Below, one piece after another: positions 7,592-15,601 of a stretch of DNA of 19,527 nucleotides; the stretch's first letter is position 1, and every line of letters starts with the position of its first letter. A program made the position numbers and the translations under genes. The DNA is from an uncultured bacterium (GTDB taxonomy: Bacteria > Bacillota > Clostridia > Oscillospirales > Acutalibacteraceae), in contig CAJMOI010000025.1 in NCBI GenBank assembly GCA_905215105.1, positions 1 through 19,527 on the forward strand. The letters run 5' to 3'. The notes beneath the pieces were generated by a model. The model did no database searches. It saw only the letters and a list, made by a program, of their open reading frames with translations, and was not told the origin of the DNA.

Positions 7592-8148
7592 TTACAAAAC
7601 AGACAGCAAAACGCAGATGCCCAGCATCAGCACCACAAAACCGGTCAGCCCCCATTTACTGTCCCGGGAAACAAACGCCGGAAGCTCCGGCCGGTACCGC
7701 TTCACCCGGGACAGCAGCACCAGCGGCGCATGAGGCAGCCGGGTTTCTCCGTCCTTTCGGATAATCCTCGCGTAACTCCATCGGGGCTCGTATTTTGCCA
7801 GAAAAATCACTTCGTATTCAATCCGGACAATTTCTTCCCAGAAAATACAGCCTTCGGAACAGTGCAGCCCTTCTTCATCAAGGGTGCAGACAACTTTCCC
7901 GAAAACAAAGCGGTTGAGAACCGCCAGCAGCACCAGCGGAATCGCCAGCACCCCGTCACTTTTGCACTGTCCAGCATCCCCTGCGCCCATTGGCTGCCGT
8001 CAAACGTGCCGTGAGCCAGCGAATAGGTCAGCGTCATGATCCCCACGGTCAGGAAAACAGCCGCCAGAACCAGCAGGAACACACGGAAATACTGCCGTCG
8101 GATGATTTCCTTTTTTAAGCCATTTTCCTCGCCCTTTTTCCTCCGCAA
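7592..8148 (-). pseudogene. Membrane protein with PH-like (YcxB/bPH-type) region, broken by a single frameshift
   Basis: Two overlapping minus-strand frames together make one sensible protein. The N-terminal part (from TTG 8148 or GTG 8157) has a basic start and a transmembrane helix (VFLLVLAAVFLTVGIMTL), and stays plausible to ...AQGMLDSAK. The second frame then supplies a second helix (VLAIPLVLLAVLNRFVF) and a beta-rich PH-like stretch (LDEEGLHCSEGCIFWEEIVRIEY... in pieces). It ends in a C-terminal helix (WGLTGFVVLMLGICVLL) before the stop at 7592. The frames cross at about 7945-7970, near a run of four A and four G on the coding strand. One inserted base there would restore a single ORF of ~185 codons. 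GGAG lies 9 nt before TTG 8148. It sits between the acetyltransferase and dcd. It could be a true pseudogene or a sequencing indel; I cannot tell which. Confidence 0.7.
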
Positions 8149-8169
8149 AGGAAACACGCTCCCCCCGCT

Positions 8170-8724
8170 TTATTTCAGCTTCCGGATGACTTTGCAGGGG
8201 TTTCCCACTGCCAGACAGTGCGCCGGAATATCCTTGGTCACCACACTGCCTGCGCCAATGACACTGCCCTCTCCGATGGTCACGCCGGGCAGCACCAGTG
8301 CACCTGCACAAATCCAGACATTATCCCCAATGGTGACCGGGTGGGTATATTCCAGCCCCTGAATCCGCTGCTCCACGTCCATGGCGTGCTCTTCCGTAAT
8401 GATGCAGACATTGGGGGCAATGAACACGTTATTGCCGATGGTGATTTTTCCGCTGTCCATCAGCTTTCCATTGACGTTCAGGAAAAAGTTGTCCCCCACG
8501 GTGGTATTATAGCCATAGGTGCAGAACAGCGGCTGCTCCACCACGCAGTTTTTCCCGGCTTTTCCGAGAATTCCGCGAATGGCCCGGTCTCTGGCTTCCC
8601 GGTCCAGCGGGTCAATCCCGTTGTATTCTGTGAGCTTCCGCACGGTGATTTCCCGATCCGCCACCAGCTCCGGATCACCGGGCTGATACAGCATCTCCGC
8701 GTAAGATTTTTCCTTTTCTGTCAT
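8170..8724 (-). CDS. Maltose/galactoside O-acetyltransferase-type hexapeptide acyltransferase (LbH-MAT)
   Basis: The 184-residue protein has the Maa/LacA layout. An N-terminal helical Mac domain (MTEKEKSYAEMLYQPGDPEL..., about 1-60) is followed by a left-handed beta-helix of hexapeptide repeats (about 70-180: ITIGNN, VTIGDNVWICAGALVLPGVT, IGEGSVIGAGSVV). The acetyl-CoA acetyltransferase His lies in ITEEHAMD at about residue 114. These enzymes transfer acetyl from acetyl-CoA to sugars or related acceptors; the acceptor here is unknown. I chose ATG 8724, because GGAAAGG lies 9 nt upstream, whereas ATG 8733 has no spacing; the open frame up to 8886 is leader sequence. It is first of the operon with the frameshifted membrane gene and dcd, driven by the promoter at 8902-8930. 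Confidence 0.92.
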   Translation of the reverse strand: MTEKEKSYAEMLYQPGDPELVADREITVRKLTEYNGIDPLDREARDRAIRGILGKAGKNCVVEQPLFCTYGYNTTVGDNFFLNVNGKLMDSGKITIGNNVFIAPNVCIITEEHAMDVEQRIQGLEYTHPVTIGDNVWICAGALVLPGVTIGEGSVIGAGSVVTKDIPAHCLAVGNPCKVIRKLK

Positions 8725-8780
8725 GGGTCTCATCCTTTCCGAATCATCAATTTTTGGGGCTTGGAGGGCTTTTCCGCACT

Positions 8781-8824
8781 TCCCCGAATATGACAAATCC
8801 CCGACACTGCTTGTATATCGGGGA
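8781..8824 (-). promoter_or_regulatory. Competing hairpins (TCCCCGA repeats) in the acetyltransferase leader
   Basis: In the ~180-nt leader, the coding-strand heptamer TCCCCGA (8818-8824) is followed by two complementary copies of TCGGGGA, at 8798-8804 and 8781-8787. The first can pair with either copy, giving two mutually exclusive stems (loops ~13 and ~30 nt). The second pairing also extends through TAT/ATA. No U-tract follows. It could be an attenuator-like or protein-binding element. It overlaps an alternative weak promoter (TTGTAT-18-TATACA on the minus strand, 8812-8841), so the dyad could instead be an operator. Confidence 0.45.
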
Positions 8825-8901
8825 CTTTGAAGGTGATACAATACGCCTCTTTTGTCTGATAGAGATAAAATCTCCATTAGAAACATAGAACACTTTTATT
8901 T

Positions 8902-8930
8902 ATTTTATCACAGAAAGAAAATAATCTCAA
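8902..8930 (-). promoter_or_regulatory. Promoter of the acetyltransferase-dcd operon
   Basis: On the minus strand TTGAGA (8925-8930) and TAAAAT (8902-8907) are spaced by exactly 17 bp in AT-rich sequence. It is the best sigma-A match upstream of the operon. Confidence 0.75.
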
Positions 8931-8946
8931 CTTTATATCAATGGGG

Positions 8947-9123
8947 TTATTTGAAGATAGATTGTAGGCTCTCTAATACCCAACCAAAAGCTGCAAAAAC
9001 TTCCGATAGCATCACGGTTGATGCTCCATTTTTATAATCATCAAAAAAATAACGATCATTTGCCGCTGGTATTCCTTGTCGTCCGGATTTCCATCCGCTG
9101 GTCCATTCAATCTCTATCTCCAT
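8947..9123 (-). CDS. Orphan 58-codon ORF, possible gene remnant
   Basis: The ATG at 9123 opens a 58-residue frame with a protein-like composition (begins MEIEIEWTSGWKSGRQG, ends VLESLQSIFK). It sits between the giant gene's downstream hairpin and the acetyltransferase promoter. No Shine-Dalgarno is visible, an in-frame TGA lies ~27 bp upstream, and I recognise no family. It is either a small gene or the tail of a decayed one. The rest of the 8725-9196 gap holds the leader, the promoter and the hairpin described separately; no other gene is visible. Confidence 0.3.
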   Translation of the reverse strand: MEIEIEWTSGWKSGRQGIPAANDRYFFDDYKNGASTVMLSEVFAAFGWVLESLQSIFK

Positions 9124-9130
9124 AAATTGA

Positions 9131-9181
9131 ATAACAACGCCCGGACATCACGATAAGGTGATATCCGGGCGTTGTTTTTTT
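9131..9181. terminator. Strong hairpin after the giant surface-protein gene; U-tract on the plus strand
   Basis: An ~18-bp near-perfect stem (AACAACGCCCGGACATCAC with its complement across a short loop) lies 15-65 bp after the giant gene's stop. TTTTTTT follows on the plus strand. In the minus (sense) direction the tail is only TTATTCAATTT. It probably terminates the giant gene's transcript, but the better U-tract faces the other way, so it may act in both directions. Confidence 0.75.
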
Positions 9182-9196
9182 AGGAAGATGCTTTTG

Positions 9197-12100
9197 TTAT
9201 CTCATTTGCTTTTTTCTTTTGAGTGTCAGGATTCCCACTACACCGCCAGATACAAACAGCAAACCAATCCAAATCCAAAGAGTACGATTATCGCCGGTCT
9301 GTGAATCATCCACCAATGCGGGGATCTCTACTGAGGCTTTTTCATAACCGCAGATTTCACACTCTTCATGCTTTTCACCTGCAACACCTACCTCAGCCTC
9401 TTTGGTGACAACCCAGACAAATTGATGCTCTGTAACATCCGTTTTTTCACCGCAGGCACATTCATGCCAATGGCTGTTTTCATCGGTTATCCAGGACTCG
9501 CTCCAAATGTGAGTGGCTGTAACGGTATAGGTTGTGGAGTTGCCCGCCTTATCCGCAGCGACAATGGTGCATTTTCCATCTGCATCAGCGGCAACAGTAT
9601 AGTTGCCATCCACAGGCGTCTGCACTTCTCCGTTGACGGTCACGGATTCCAAGTTGATGTCGGAAACGGTAAAGGTCTGGCCCGGGCAATAGGTTTTGCC
9701 GTTCTCAATGCCTTCGATGACCGGCACAGTTTCGTCTACGGCCATGCGGACATCGTTGCCCATATTGACCGAGACAGCTTCCTCTTTGCCCACGACCTCC
9801 AAAGTGCTCAAAGAAACAGTGGTTTCTTTTTCCTCCGCGTTTTCTTTTACCTTGAACTTCAAGGTGACAAAATTGCCGTCGGCAGAGGTTGTGCCGATTT
9901 CATCCAGCGTGGCCAGCAGCTTATACGGCGCGGCCGTCAGGTCGTTCTGGGCAGTAAACTGGGTTTCGGTAAAGATATCGCCGCAGGTGTAGCCCAAAAG
10001 CTCCAATGTGTTGACATCATAATCGACTGCCGCCAGAATACCCCAGATATCAGCTGCCTGGTCAAGCCCCAGTGTTACTTCAAACTCCTTGCCGCGGTTC
10101 AGGATTACTTCTTCCGGCGACAGGGTCATGGTTGCGTTGTCTTCGGATTCCTCTGTCAGTATCTTTGTGGTGGGTGCCGCTTTGGCGAAAAGGGCAGCCG
10201 GCATAACAGCCATTATCATCGGTTGAGCGGTGTTTTCCGTCATATCGGCCTGTTCCGTATTCCCTGCAAGAGACAGGGATGACCTTCCCCAAATATTACC
10301 GCCATTTCCGTCTTCATTCACATTATAAGACTTGAATCTACTGCTGGCACCATTATAGTTGGTGCCCATATCCACTACGATTCCAAAAGCGTATATACTG
10401 GCGCCATGGCCATAGCTGCTGATATCAAAGGTGCCGGTTGTATTCCTGGCAACTTCTGAGGAAGTGGGATATCCATCTGAGGTGGTATAAGTACGCTTCA
10501 TGATGTATGTAATTTTACCGTCCCCTTTGTAGCCAGTTTTGCTGATGTCAACCTTGGCAATCCAGTTGGAAATAGAGGCCTCGGGAGAACGCAAACTCAA
10601 ATTAAGTCTGTTAATCACGACTGCTGGCTGCTCCGTAATTAGTTCAAAGGGAAGATAAGTATCGTCTGCCTCCCGGCTCAGCTTTACCAGATAGCTGCCT
10701 GCATTCACCGGTGCCTCCGTTGTCCATTCAGAGCCAGACTTTTCCCACAGATAGCTTACCGTGAAATCCTCTGCTGTCAAATCGCCGTTCGGTGCGTTGA
10801 CGGAAATGGAAACAGGGAATCCCGGTTCATTTTCGTCATAATTTTCCGTTCTTGACGTGATCGTGATCCAATCGCCCTGAATCTCGGCTTTTTGCTCCCA
10901 GTGAGCATAGAGAGTCTGATTGGCAGTGCCGGTGAATACAGTGTCAGCCGTCACCTGGGTGCCGCCAGATGCTTCTGTATACCAGCCTTTGAAGCTCATA
11001 ACACTATCAGACAGTACAGGAAGCTCACCATATTTTTCGCCATACGCAATCGTTCTGGATGCAGGCGCGCTTCCGGTGGTTGTCGAGAAGATCAATGTAT
11101 AGGTATTGGCCGTCCATTTGGCGTAAGCTGTTATGTCCTTGCCAGGCATATTGATTGAGAAATCAAACGGAGTATTGCAGGCTTTATCCTGATACCAGCC
11201 GGCAAAGGTATAACCTGTGCGTGTGGGATTCGTTGGCTGGAATATCATGGAGCCCTCGGGATAGGTCTGTGCTGCAATCGTGTTTCCGCCCTGCGTGTCA
11301 AAGCTCAGCGTGTAGGAAGGCTTGGCCTCTTCATCAATCCGGCACACGACCGTGTAGGTTACAGAGCTTTCGGATGGCATAATTGCGGGAGAAACGGAAA
11401 CTATCGTGGCGTTTGCTCCGCCGTGCTCCTTGACATAATCGGCCAGTCCTTCATAATATGGTGCTGTGCCGGACTGGAAAGTCACTTTTACCGGCTGCAC
11501 ATCGTTGCCAAGTCCAACAAACTGATAGGTAGCAGTCAGCGTGGTGTCCAGATAGTTGGCCTTGAAGGCCGGCGTGCTTCCATATTTTTTAATGAAGCCC
11601 ATATCCATGGTGAGGCTATTTCTGTCAACCGCCGCTTTTTCCTCATCCGGTTCGTTTGGATTGGTCAGATTGAGGAACCGTGTATATGTGTGAGTCTCGT
11701 TGTTGGCAGTACCGGTGGACTCCAAATCGGATAAATCAAAGGTCTCGCCATATTTTGCCGTATAGGTACGATTTTCGGTTGAACCGTCCGCTTTCTCAAC
11801 GTCTGTTACGGTCAGTGTATACGTTTTCGGCGTCACGTTGAAGAAGTAGGTTTTGTCGGTTTTCAGACTCAGGCCGGTTGATGATTCCTGATATCCATCG
11901 ATTTGTGCATACTTCAAATTCGTTCCGTCTTCTGTAGTATAGCTATCATAATCGATAAGCTGCAAAATTTCTTCTTCGGTGGGCAAATCAAATACATCCA
12001 GCCTGCCATAGCGTGCGCTCCAAACCGTGGTGTAGCCGTCTGTTTCATTTCCCACTGCTACACTGGCTGTGAATTTTTCATTCAGCTCAGTCTCGCTCAT

Positions 12101-15100
12101 GTTGGTCCAGACCACCGGAACCGTACTATCGATATCATATTTGCTGAAGGTCAGCTTGTCACTTTTCCAAACAATACGCATATTGCTGGACAGATATCTG
12201 GTGCCTGCCGGAACATCTACACTGATGATACCCTTATTGTTCATCTTAAACCGGGAATCATCAAAGGTGACGATAAATTTATCAGCGGCATATGGGGCTT
12301 CCGATTTTTCTCCGGTCGTCAGGTTTATCCGCTTCATGGTTAAATGGCTGTCGGGTATGGGCATCGTAATCCCGGTGGTGCTGTCATTGTCAATGTCCTT
12401 GATATATAGGACATCGTCTTCATCCGGCTCCAACGCAAACCCGTAGACACTCTCCGCTACGCCCGCCGTCAGCAGCGGGAATTCGGCGTCATAGAGAGTC
12501 GGTTCATATTTGATGGCATTGAGGAATACCTGCGCTTTGAACTTGACGGTTACATACAGCCCAAAGTCAATATAAAGCGCGCCCATCATTTCCTCGGTCT
12601 CATTCCAATGCTCTTCATTGGCAGGCCGCAGTTTTTCAAAATAGTAGATAAAGTATCCGTATAGCTTTACATAAGCGCCGAATTCCACATTGGCGCCGAT
12701 GCTGGCCAAGTCGGTGCTCAGCAGGCCAAATGCGATCTCCGCCCTTATCCCGGCCTTGACTCCCAGCGTGCCCATTACATAGAACTGGAAGGCAAACCGC
12801 TCGTCAATCAAATCCATTTCGCTGGAACCGGAGGTCTTGCCCAACAGATGCAGCCAGAAGCTGTACCGCTTGCCTACCTGGTATTCCATATCTGCGCCCA
12901 GCTGGATATTGACGTTGGCTTTGACAACAAAATTCAGATCCACCTTAACAGCGGCAATGGCGATCCAGTAGGTTTGGGTAATCAATGGCTGATTATACAG
13001 TTCCACCCAGTCGCATTCCTGCTCCAGCATCTGCTTGTAACGGTCCATCAGCTGTTCCATGCCGGTTTTGGCTTCTGCCTCATTTTTGGCGCTGAACACT
13101 TCATCGAATGCAGCACTGACATCTTCGGCGCCAAGGGCTTCCTCCAGCTGTTCAATGGAATACTCTACACCGTCCACCTTAACACCGGGCAGCTGTTGTT
13201 TATAGCTCTCGATCTGTGCCAGGATGGCTTTGACTTCCTCACCCCGAGACTGCATTTTTTTCACTTTTGCGCCCAGTTTATTGATTTTCCGGATAGTCTC
13301 CTGGACACTGGGATTATCGCTTATGGTAGTGGAAAGGTTTTTCCACTTCTTGATGTTTTCCTCACTAACGGTATACACCTTAGCGCCCACAGACATATAG
13401 GTGTAATTCTGGATGTCGATGGATGCCGTCACATCAATATCTTCCAGAATAGGGATAATAAAATACCATTTCCATCTGTCATCCACATCGATATCAAAGT
13501 CCAGTGCGACCTCCTGCTCAAAGCCGGCAGTCAGCTGGATTTTTAAAGAAGTGGTTTTGCCCGTTGCCATTTTTTTGCTGATGGATAAAACGACACTGAC
13601 GTCCAGCTGCAGTCCCACGCCGTTTTTAAAATGCTCCCCTACGAGGAAATTGGCTTTTACACGAGGCTGTTCATCCAATCCAAACTGGACGCGTCCGCCT
13701 CCAGCCGCCGCAGGAGAAACACTCAGCTGCTGGATCTCCTCCTCCGTAAAGCCGGCGTCCAAAAGCTTCTGCTGTACTTCGTCTGTTTGCAGAGCGTTCA
13801 GGGTCATCTGATTTGCCGCTTCTTCGGCAAAACCGCTGTTTTGTGCCTGCTGTTCCACCTGATTCAGGAAAGCTTCCTGGTCGATATTCTCCAAGAGGGT
13901 TTCATTGTCCACTGCCTGGGAAACAAACAGGCCCATAAAGTCATCGATATACTGTTTGTCAACAATCTTGTAGGAGATCGTGTGGCCTTCCACCTTGGTG
14001 ATCTGGCCGTACACTGCTGGGGTTTCATCGGTCAAATCGGAGAAGTCAACCGTATAAAAGGTCAGAAAGTCATCTACCTTAAATTCAGGTGTTGTAGTCT
14101 GCCCCATCATAGACAGCGCATAAGCGTCATAGCTGTTGATGTCTACAGTGCCATCCTCTGTGGGCAGATTCTCAACCTTGAACGGGAAGGAATCCGGCAT
14201 GGCGAGAACCTCTTGGGAATCTTCCTCGTCCAGACTTTCAAAACTGAAGGTATCGCCGTCCACTCCTGTAATGCGGATGAAGGCCATCGCATCGCCTTCG
14301 TAGCTGCTTTCCGTGTAGTCACGGTCTCTGGGGTCTGTGGTTTCATAGATACAGACGATATCGTCCTTTTCCAGATCCTGCGTTGTCATAGTAAAGCTGC
14401 CGGTAATCGCTTCCTGGCTTTCATCATTACTCAGCAGGGCAGCTTCCAGCACGTCCACTGTCTGGCTGCCGATGGTGTATTTCATTTCCTCTGTATCTTT
14501 TATAAAGATCATGTCCGCATTGTACTTCAGGTTGTCAGCCTCATCCTTTTTGATGATAAAGTACACGGTGCGGAACATGGCGTCTTTTTCCGCAAAGGTC
14601 AGGCCTTCTCCCAGTGTCAGTTCGTAGGAGGCGCCTGCCTTAAAGCCGTCAGGCGCATAGACAGTAAAGCTGCTGTCCCCATTGGCTTTGACCTCTACTG
14701 CCACGGGTTCGGAACCATCCTTGGGAAAAACTTTGATGTTTGCTTTGACATCTTCCACATCGCTGAATTCGCCGACGATCTCAAAAGAAACATCCGCAGA
14801 CTGGTTGTCCAGGCTGAATGATGTAAGATTGAGTTCCTCTTTGGAGTCCACCGGCTCATAAACAGCCTTGAGAGTGATGTCCGATGAGATAACCTCCGTG
14901 AACGGATAGTAAACAGCTCCGTTTTCCATCTCCCAATTCACAAAGACATAATTATCCTTTGCGGGAGTGGGCAGCTCGCCGCGGTAAGGATATCCGTTAC
15001 CAGCTTTAATCGGTGCAAAATCCCCGCCGCCATCTGTTATAAAGCTGATGGTATGTAACTGAGGTGTCAGGCTATCAAGATTGCCCACCAGATACTCCTT

Positions 15101-15358
15101 CACCATCTGCACGTCAGTATCGTCAATGGTACCGTCTGCATTGACGTCTGCTTCGGTGAAGTGGATGCTGGCTTTGACTTCTTCTTCGCCGGCAATGTAC
15201 CGTTCCATCAGATTGACGTCCAGCAATTCCACCTTGCCGTTACCGTCAGCATCGCCATACAGGGTGTTATCCTGGGCAAACGCCGTCAGGGCACCCATTG
15301 GAAGTGTGGGCAACAGGATACTGAAAATCAGTACCAGGCTTAAAATCCTCTTTTTCAT
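9197..15358 (-). CDS. Giant surface protein (2053 aa): signal peptide, N-terminal dockerin, InlB repeats, C-terminal cohesin and wall/membrane anchor
   Basis: The signal peptide covers residues 1-28 (AFA cleavage). A dockerin-type pair of calcium loops follows at about 34-93: loop 1 ligands D36, D38, N40, D47; loop 2 D71, N73, D75, D82. Next is an InlB/Listeria-Bacteroides-type repeat (101-168), then beta-rich sequence. A charged helical segment lies at about 664-786 (KKWKNLSTTISDN...KMLEQE region), then a long unrecognised beta-rich part. Two more InlB-type repeats are at ~1350-1490 (GYTFAGWY, YAKW, YAHW). A cohesin-like domain is at ~1742-1874, an Ig-like domain at ~1875-1948, and a Cys/His module (HWHECACG... 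CEICG, ~1963-2003). The tail is SQTGD, a transmembrane helix (~2026-2046) and RKK. SQTGD resembles the (P)QTGD sorting signals of gut Clostridia but lacks the Pro. AAGGAG precedes ATG 15358, which overlaps the stop of a 35-residue leader ORF. It is likely an adhesin or scaffold; its ligand is unknown. Confidence 0.93.
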   Translation of the reverse strand: MKKRILSLVLIFSILLPTLPMGALTAFAQDNTLYGDADGNGKVELLDVNLMERYIAGEEEVKASIHFTEADVNADGTIDDTDVQMVKEYLVGNLDSLTPQLHTISFITDGGGDFAPIKAGNGYPYRGELPTPAKDNYVFVNWEMENGAVYYPFTEVISSDITLKAVYEPVDSKEELNLTSFSLDNQSADVSFEIVGEFSDVEDVKANIKVFPKDGSEPVAVEVKANGDSSFTVYAPDGFKAGASYELTLGEGLTFAEKDAMFRTVYFIIKKDEADNLKYNADMIFIKDTEEMKYTIGSQTVDVLEAALLSNDESQEAITGSFTMTTQDLEKDDIVCIYETTDPRDRDYTESSYEGDAMAFIRITGVDGDTFSFESLDEEDSQEVLAMPDSFPFKVENLPTEDGTVDINSYDAYALSMMGQTTTPEFKVDDFLTFYTVDFSDLTDETPAVYGQITKVEGHTISYKIVDKQYIDDFMGLFVSQAVDNETLLENIDQEAFLNQVEQQAQNSGFAEEAANQMTLNALQTDEVQQKLLDAGFTEEEIQQLSVSPAAAGGGRVQFGLDEQPRVKANFLVGEHFKNGVGLQLDVSVVLSISKKMATGKTTSLKIQLTAGFEQEVALDFDIDVDDRWKWYFIIPILEDIDVTASIDIQNYTYMSVGAKVYTVSEENIKKWKNLSTTISDNPSVQETIRKINKLGAKVKKMQSRGEEVKAILAQIESYKQQLPGVKVDGVEYSIEQLEEALGAEDVSAAFDEVFSAKNEAEAKTGMEQLMDRYKQMLEQECDWVELYNQPLITQTYWIAIAAVKVDLNFVVKANVNIQLGADMEYQVGKRYSFWLHLLGKTSGSSEMDLIDERFAFQFYVMGTLGVKAGIRAEIAFGLLSTDLASIGANVEFGAYVKLYGYFIYYFEKLRPANEEHWNETEEMMGALYIDFGLYVTVKFKAQVFLNAIKYEPTLYDAEFPLLTAGVAESVYGFALEPDEDDVLYIKDIDNDSTTGITMPIPDSHLTMKRINLTTGEKSEAPYAADKFIVTFDDSRFKMNNKGIISVDVPAGTRYLSSNMRIVWKSDKLTFSKYDIDSTVPVVWTNMSETELNEKFTASVAVGNETDGYTTVWSARYGRLDVFDLPTEEEILQLIDYDSYTTEDGTNLKYAQIDGYQESSTGLSLKTDKTYFFNVTPKTYTLTVTDVEKADGSTENRTYTAKYGETFDLSDLESTGTANNETHTYTRFLNLTNPNEPDEEKAAVDRNSLTMDMGFIKKYGSTPAFKANYLDTTLTATYQFVGLGNDVQPVKVTFQSGTAPYYEGLADYVKEHGGANATIVSVSPAIMPSESSVTYTVVCRIDEEAKPSYTLSFDTQGGNTIAAQTYPEGSMIFQPTNPTRTGYTFAGWYQDKACNTPFDFSINMPGKDITAYAKWTANTYTLIFSTTTGSAPASRTIAYGEKYGELPVLSDSVMSFKGWYTEASGGTQVTADTVFTGTANQTLYAHWEQKAEIQGDWITITSRTENYDENEPGFPVSISVNAPNGDLTAEDFTVSYLWEKSGSEWTTEAPVNAGSYLVKLSREADDTYLPFELITEQPAVVINRLNLSLRSPEASISNWIAKVDISKTGYKGDGKITYIMKRTYTTSDGYPTSSEVARNTTGTFDISSYGHGASIYAFGIVVDMGTNYNGASSRFKSYNVNEDGNGGNIWGRSSLSLAGNTEQADMTENTAQPMIMAVMPAALFAKAAPTTKILTEESEDNATMTLSPEEVILNRGKEFEVTLGLDQAADIWGILAAVDYDVNTLELLGYTCGDIFTETQFTAQNDLTAAPYKLLATLDEIGTTSADGNFVTLKFKVKENAEEKETTVSLSTLEVVGKEEAVSVNMGNDVRMAVDETVPVIEGIENGKTYCPGQTFTVSDINLESVTVNGEVQTPVDGNYTVAADADGKCTIVAADKAGNSTTYTVTATHIWSESWITDENSHWHECACGEKTDVTEHQFVWVVTKEAEVGVAGEKHEECEICGYEKASVEIPALVDDSQTGDNRTLWIWIGLLFVSGGVVGILTLKRKKQMR

Positions 15359-15462
15359 CCTTTTTCTCCTTTATTTAATTTTTTCATCTGCACGAAGATA
15401 CAGCGTTTCAGCGGCATCTGACGCTTTTGCTCATATCCGCAGACATTGCCGTGTTTTTCCAT
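15355..15462 (-). CDS. Short leader ORF (35 aa) translationally coupled to the giant surface-protein gene
   Basis: ATG 15462 is preceded by AAAGGAG with 6-nt spacing, as good as any site in the window. The 35-residue, basic product (begins MEKHGNVCGYEQKRQMPLK, ends MKKLNKGEKG) has two Cys and no signal peptide. Its TGA overlaps the giant gene's ATG (ATGA, 15355-15358), so ribosomes finishing it can restart there. The giant gene also has its own AAGGAG inside the leader's last codons. I recognise no family; a regulatory leader or a small accessory protein are both possible. Confidence 0.55.
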   Translation of the reverse strand: MEKHGNVCGYEQKRQMPLKRCIFVQMKKLNKGEKG

Positions 15463-15523
15463 TTTGTTCTCCTTTCTCACGGCCTTTGGTTGGTAATTCT
15501 CTTATTTAATTACATGATAACAG

Positions 15524-15581
15524 AAAAAAACATCTTTGACATCACCCGTTTCAGAGGGTAAAACGGGCAGGGTCAAAGATG
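15524..15581 (-). terminator. Terminator between the LuxR-type regulator and the leader ORF/giant gene
   Basis: On the minus strand a long stem (CATCTTTGAC...CCCGTTT with AAACGGG...GTCAAAGATG, internal mismatches) is followed by seven T. A shorter T-run exists on the plus side. It separates the regulator from the giant gene, implying a separate promoter for the latter or regulated read-through. I see no convincing promoter in 15463-15523; TATCAT near 15510 lacks a good -35. Confidence 0.9.
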
Positions 15582-15601
15582 CTTTTTCGGTAGGATGGCT
15601 G

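Noticed and set aside
7945..7970. Programmed -1 frameshifting in the membrane protein
   Set aside because: No proper slippery heptamer in the right phase and no downstream pseudoknot seen; a simple indel explains it better.
8725..8886. N-terminal extension of the acetyltransferase to 8886
   Set aside because: The extension has no family similarity and holds leader hairpins; a well-spaced ribosome site precedes ATG 8724.
8852..9037. Plus-strand 61-codon ORF
   Set aside because: TTG start without a ribosome site, across the acetyltransferase promoter; no protein-like pattern. The plus-facing U-tract at 9175-9181 was considered as support but is not enough.
12848..14821. Long plus-strand ORFs opposite the giant gene
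   Set aside because: They are shadows of the giant gene's coding frame; no ribosome sites or domain signatures.
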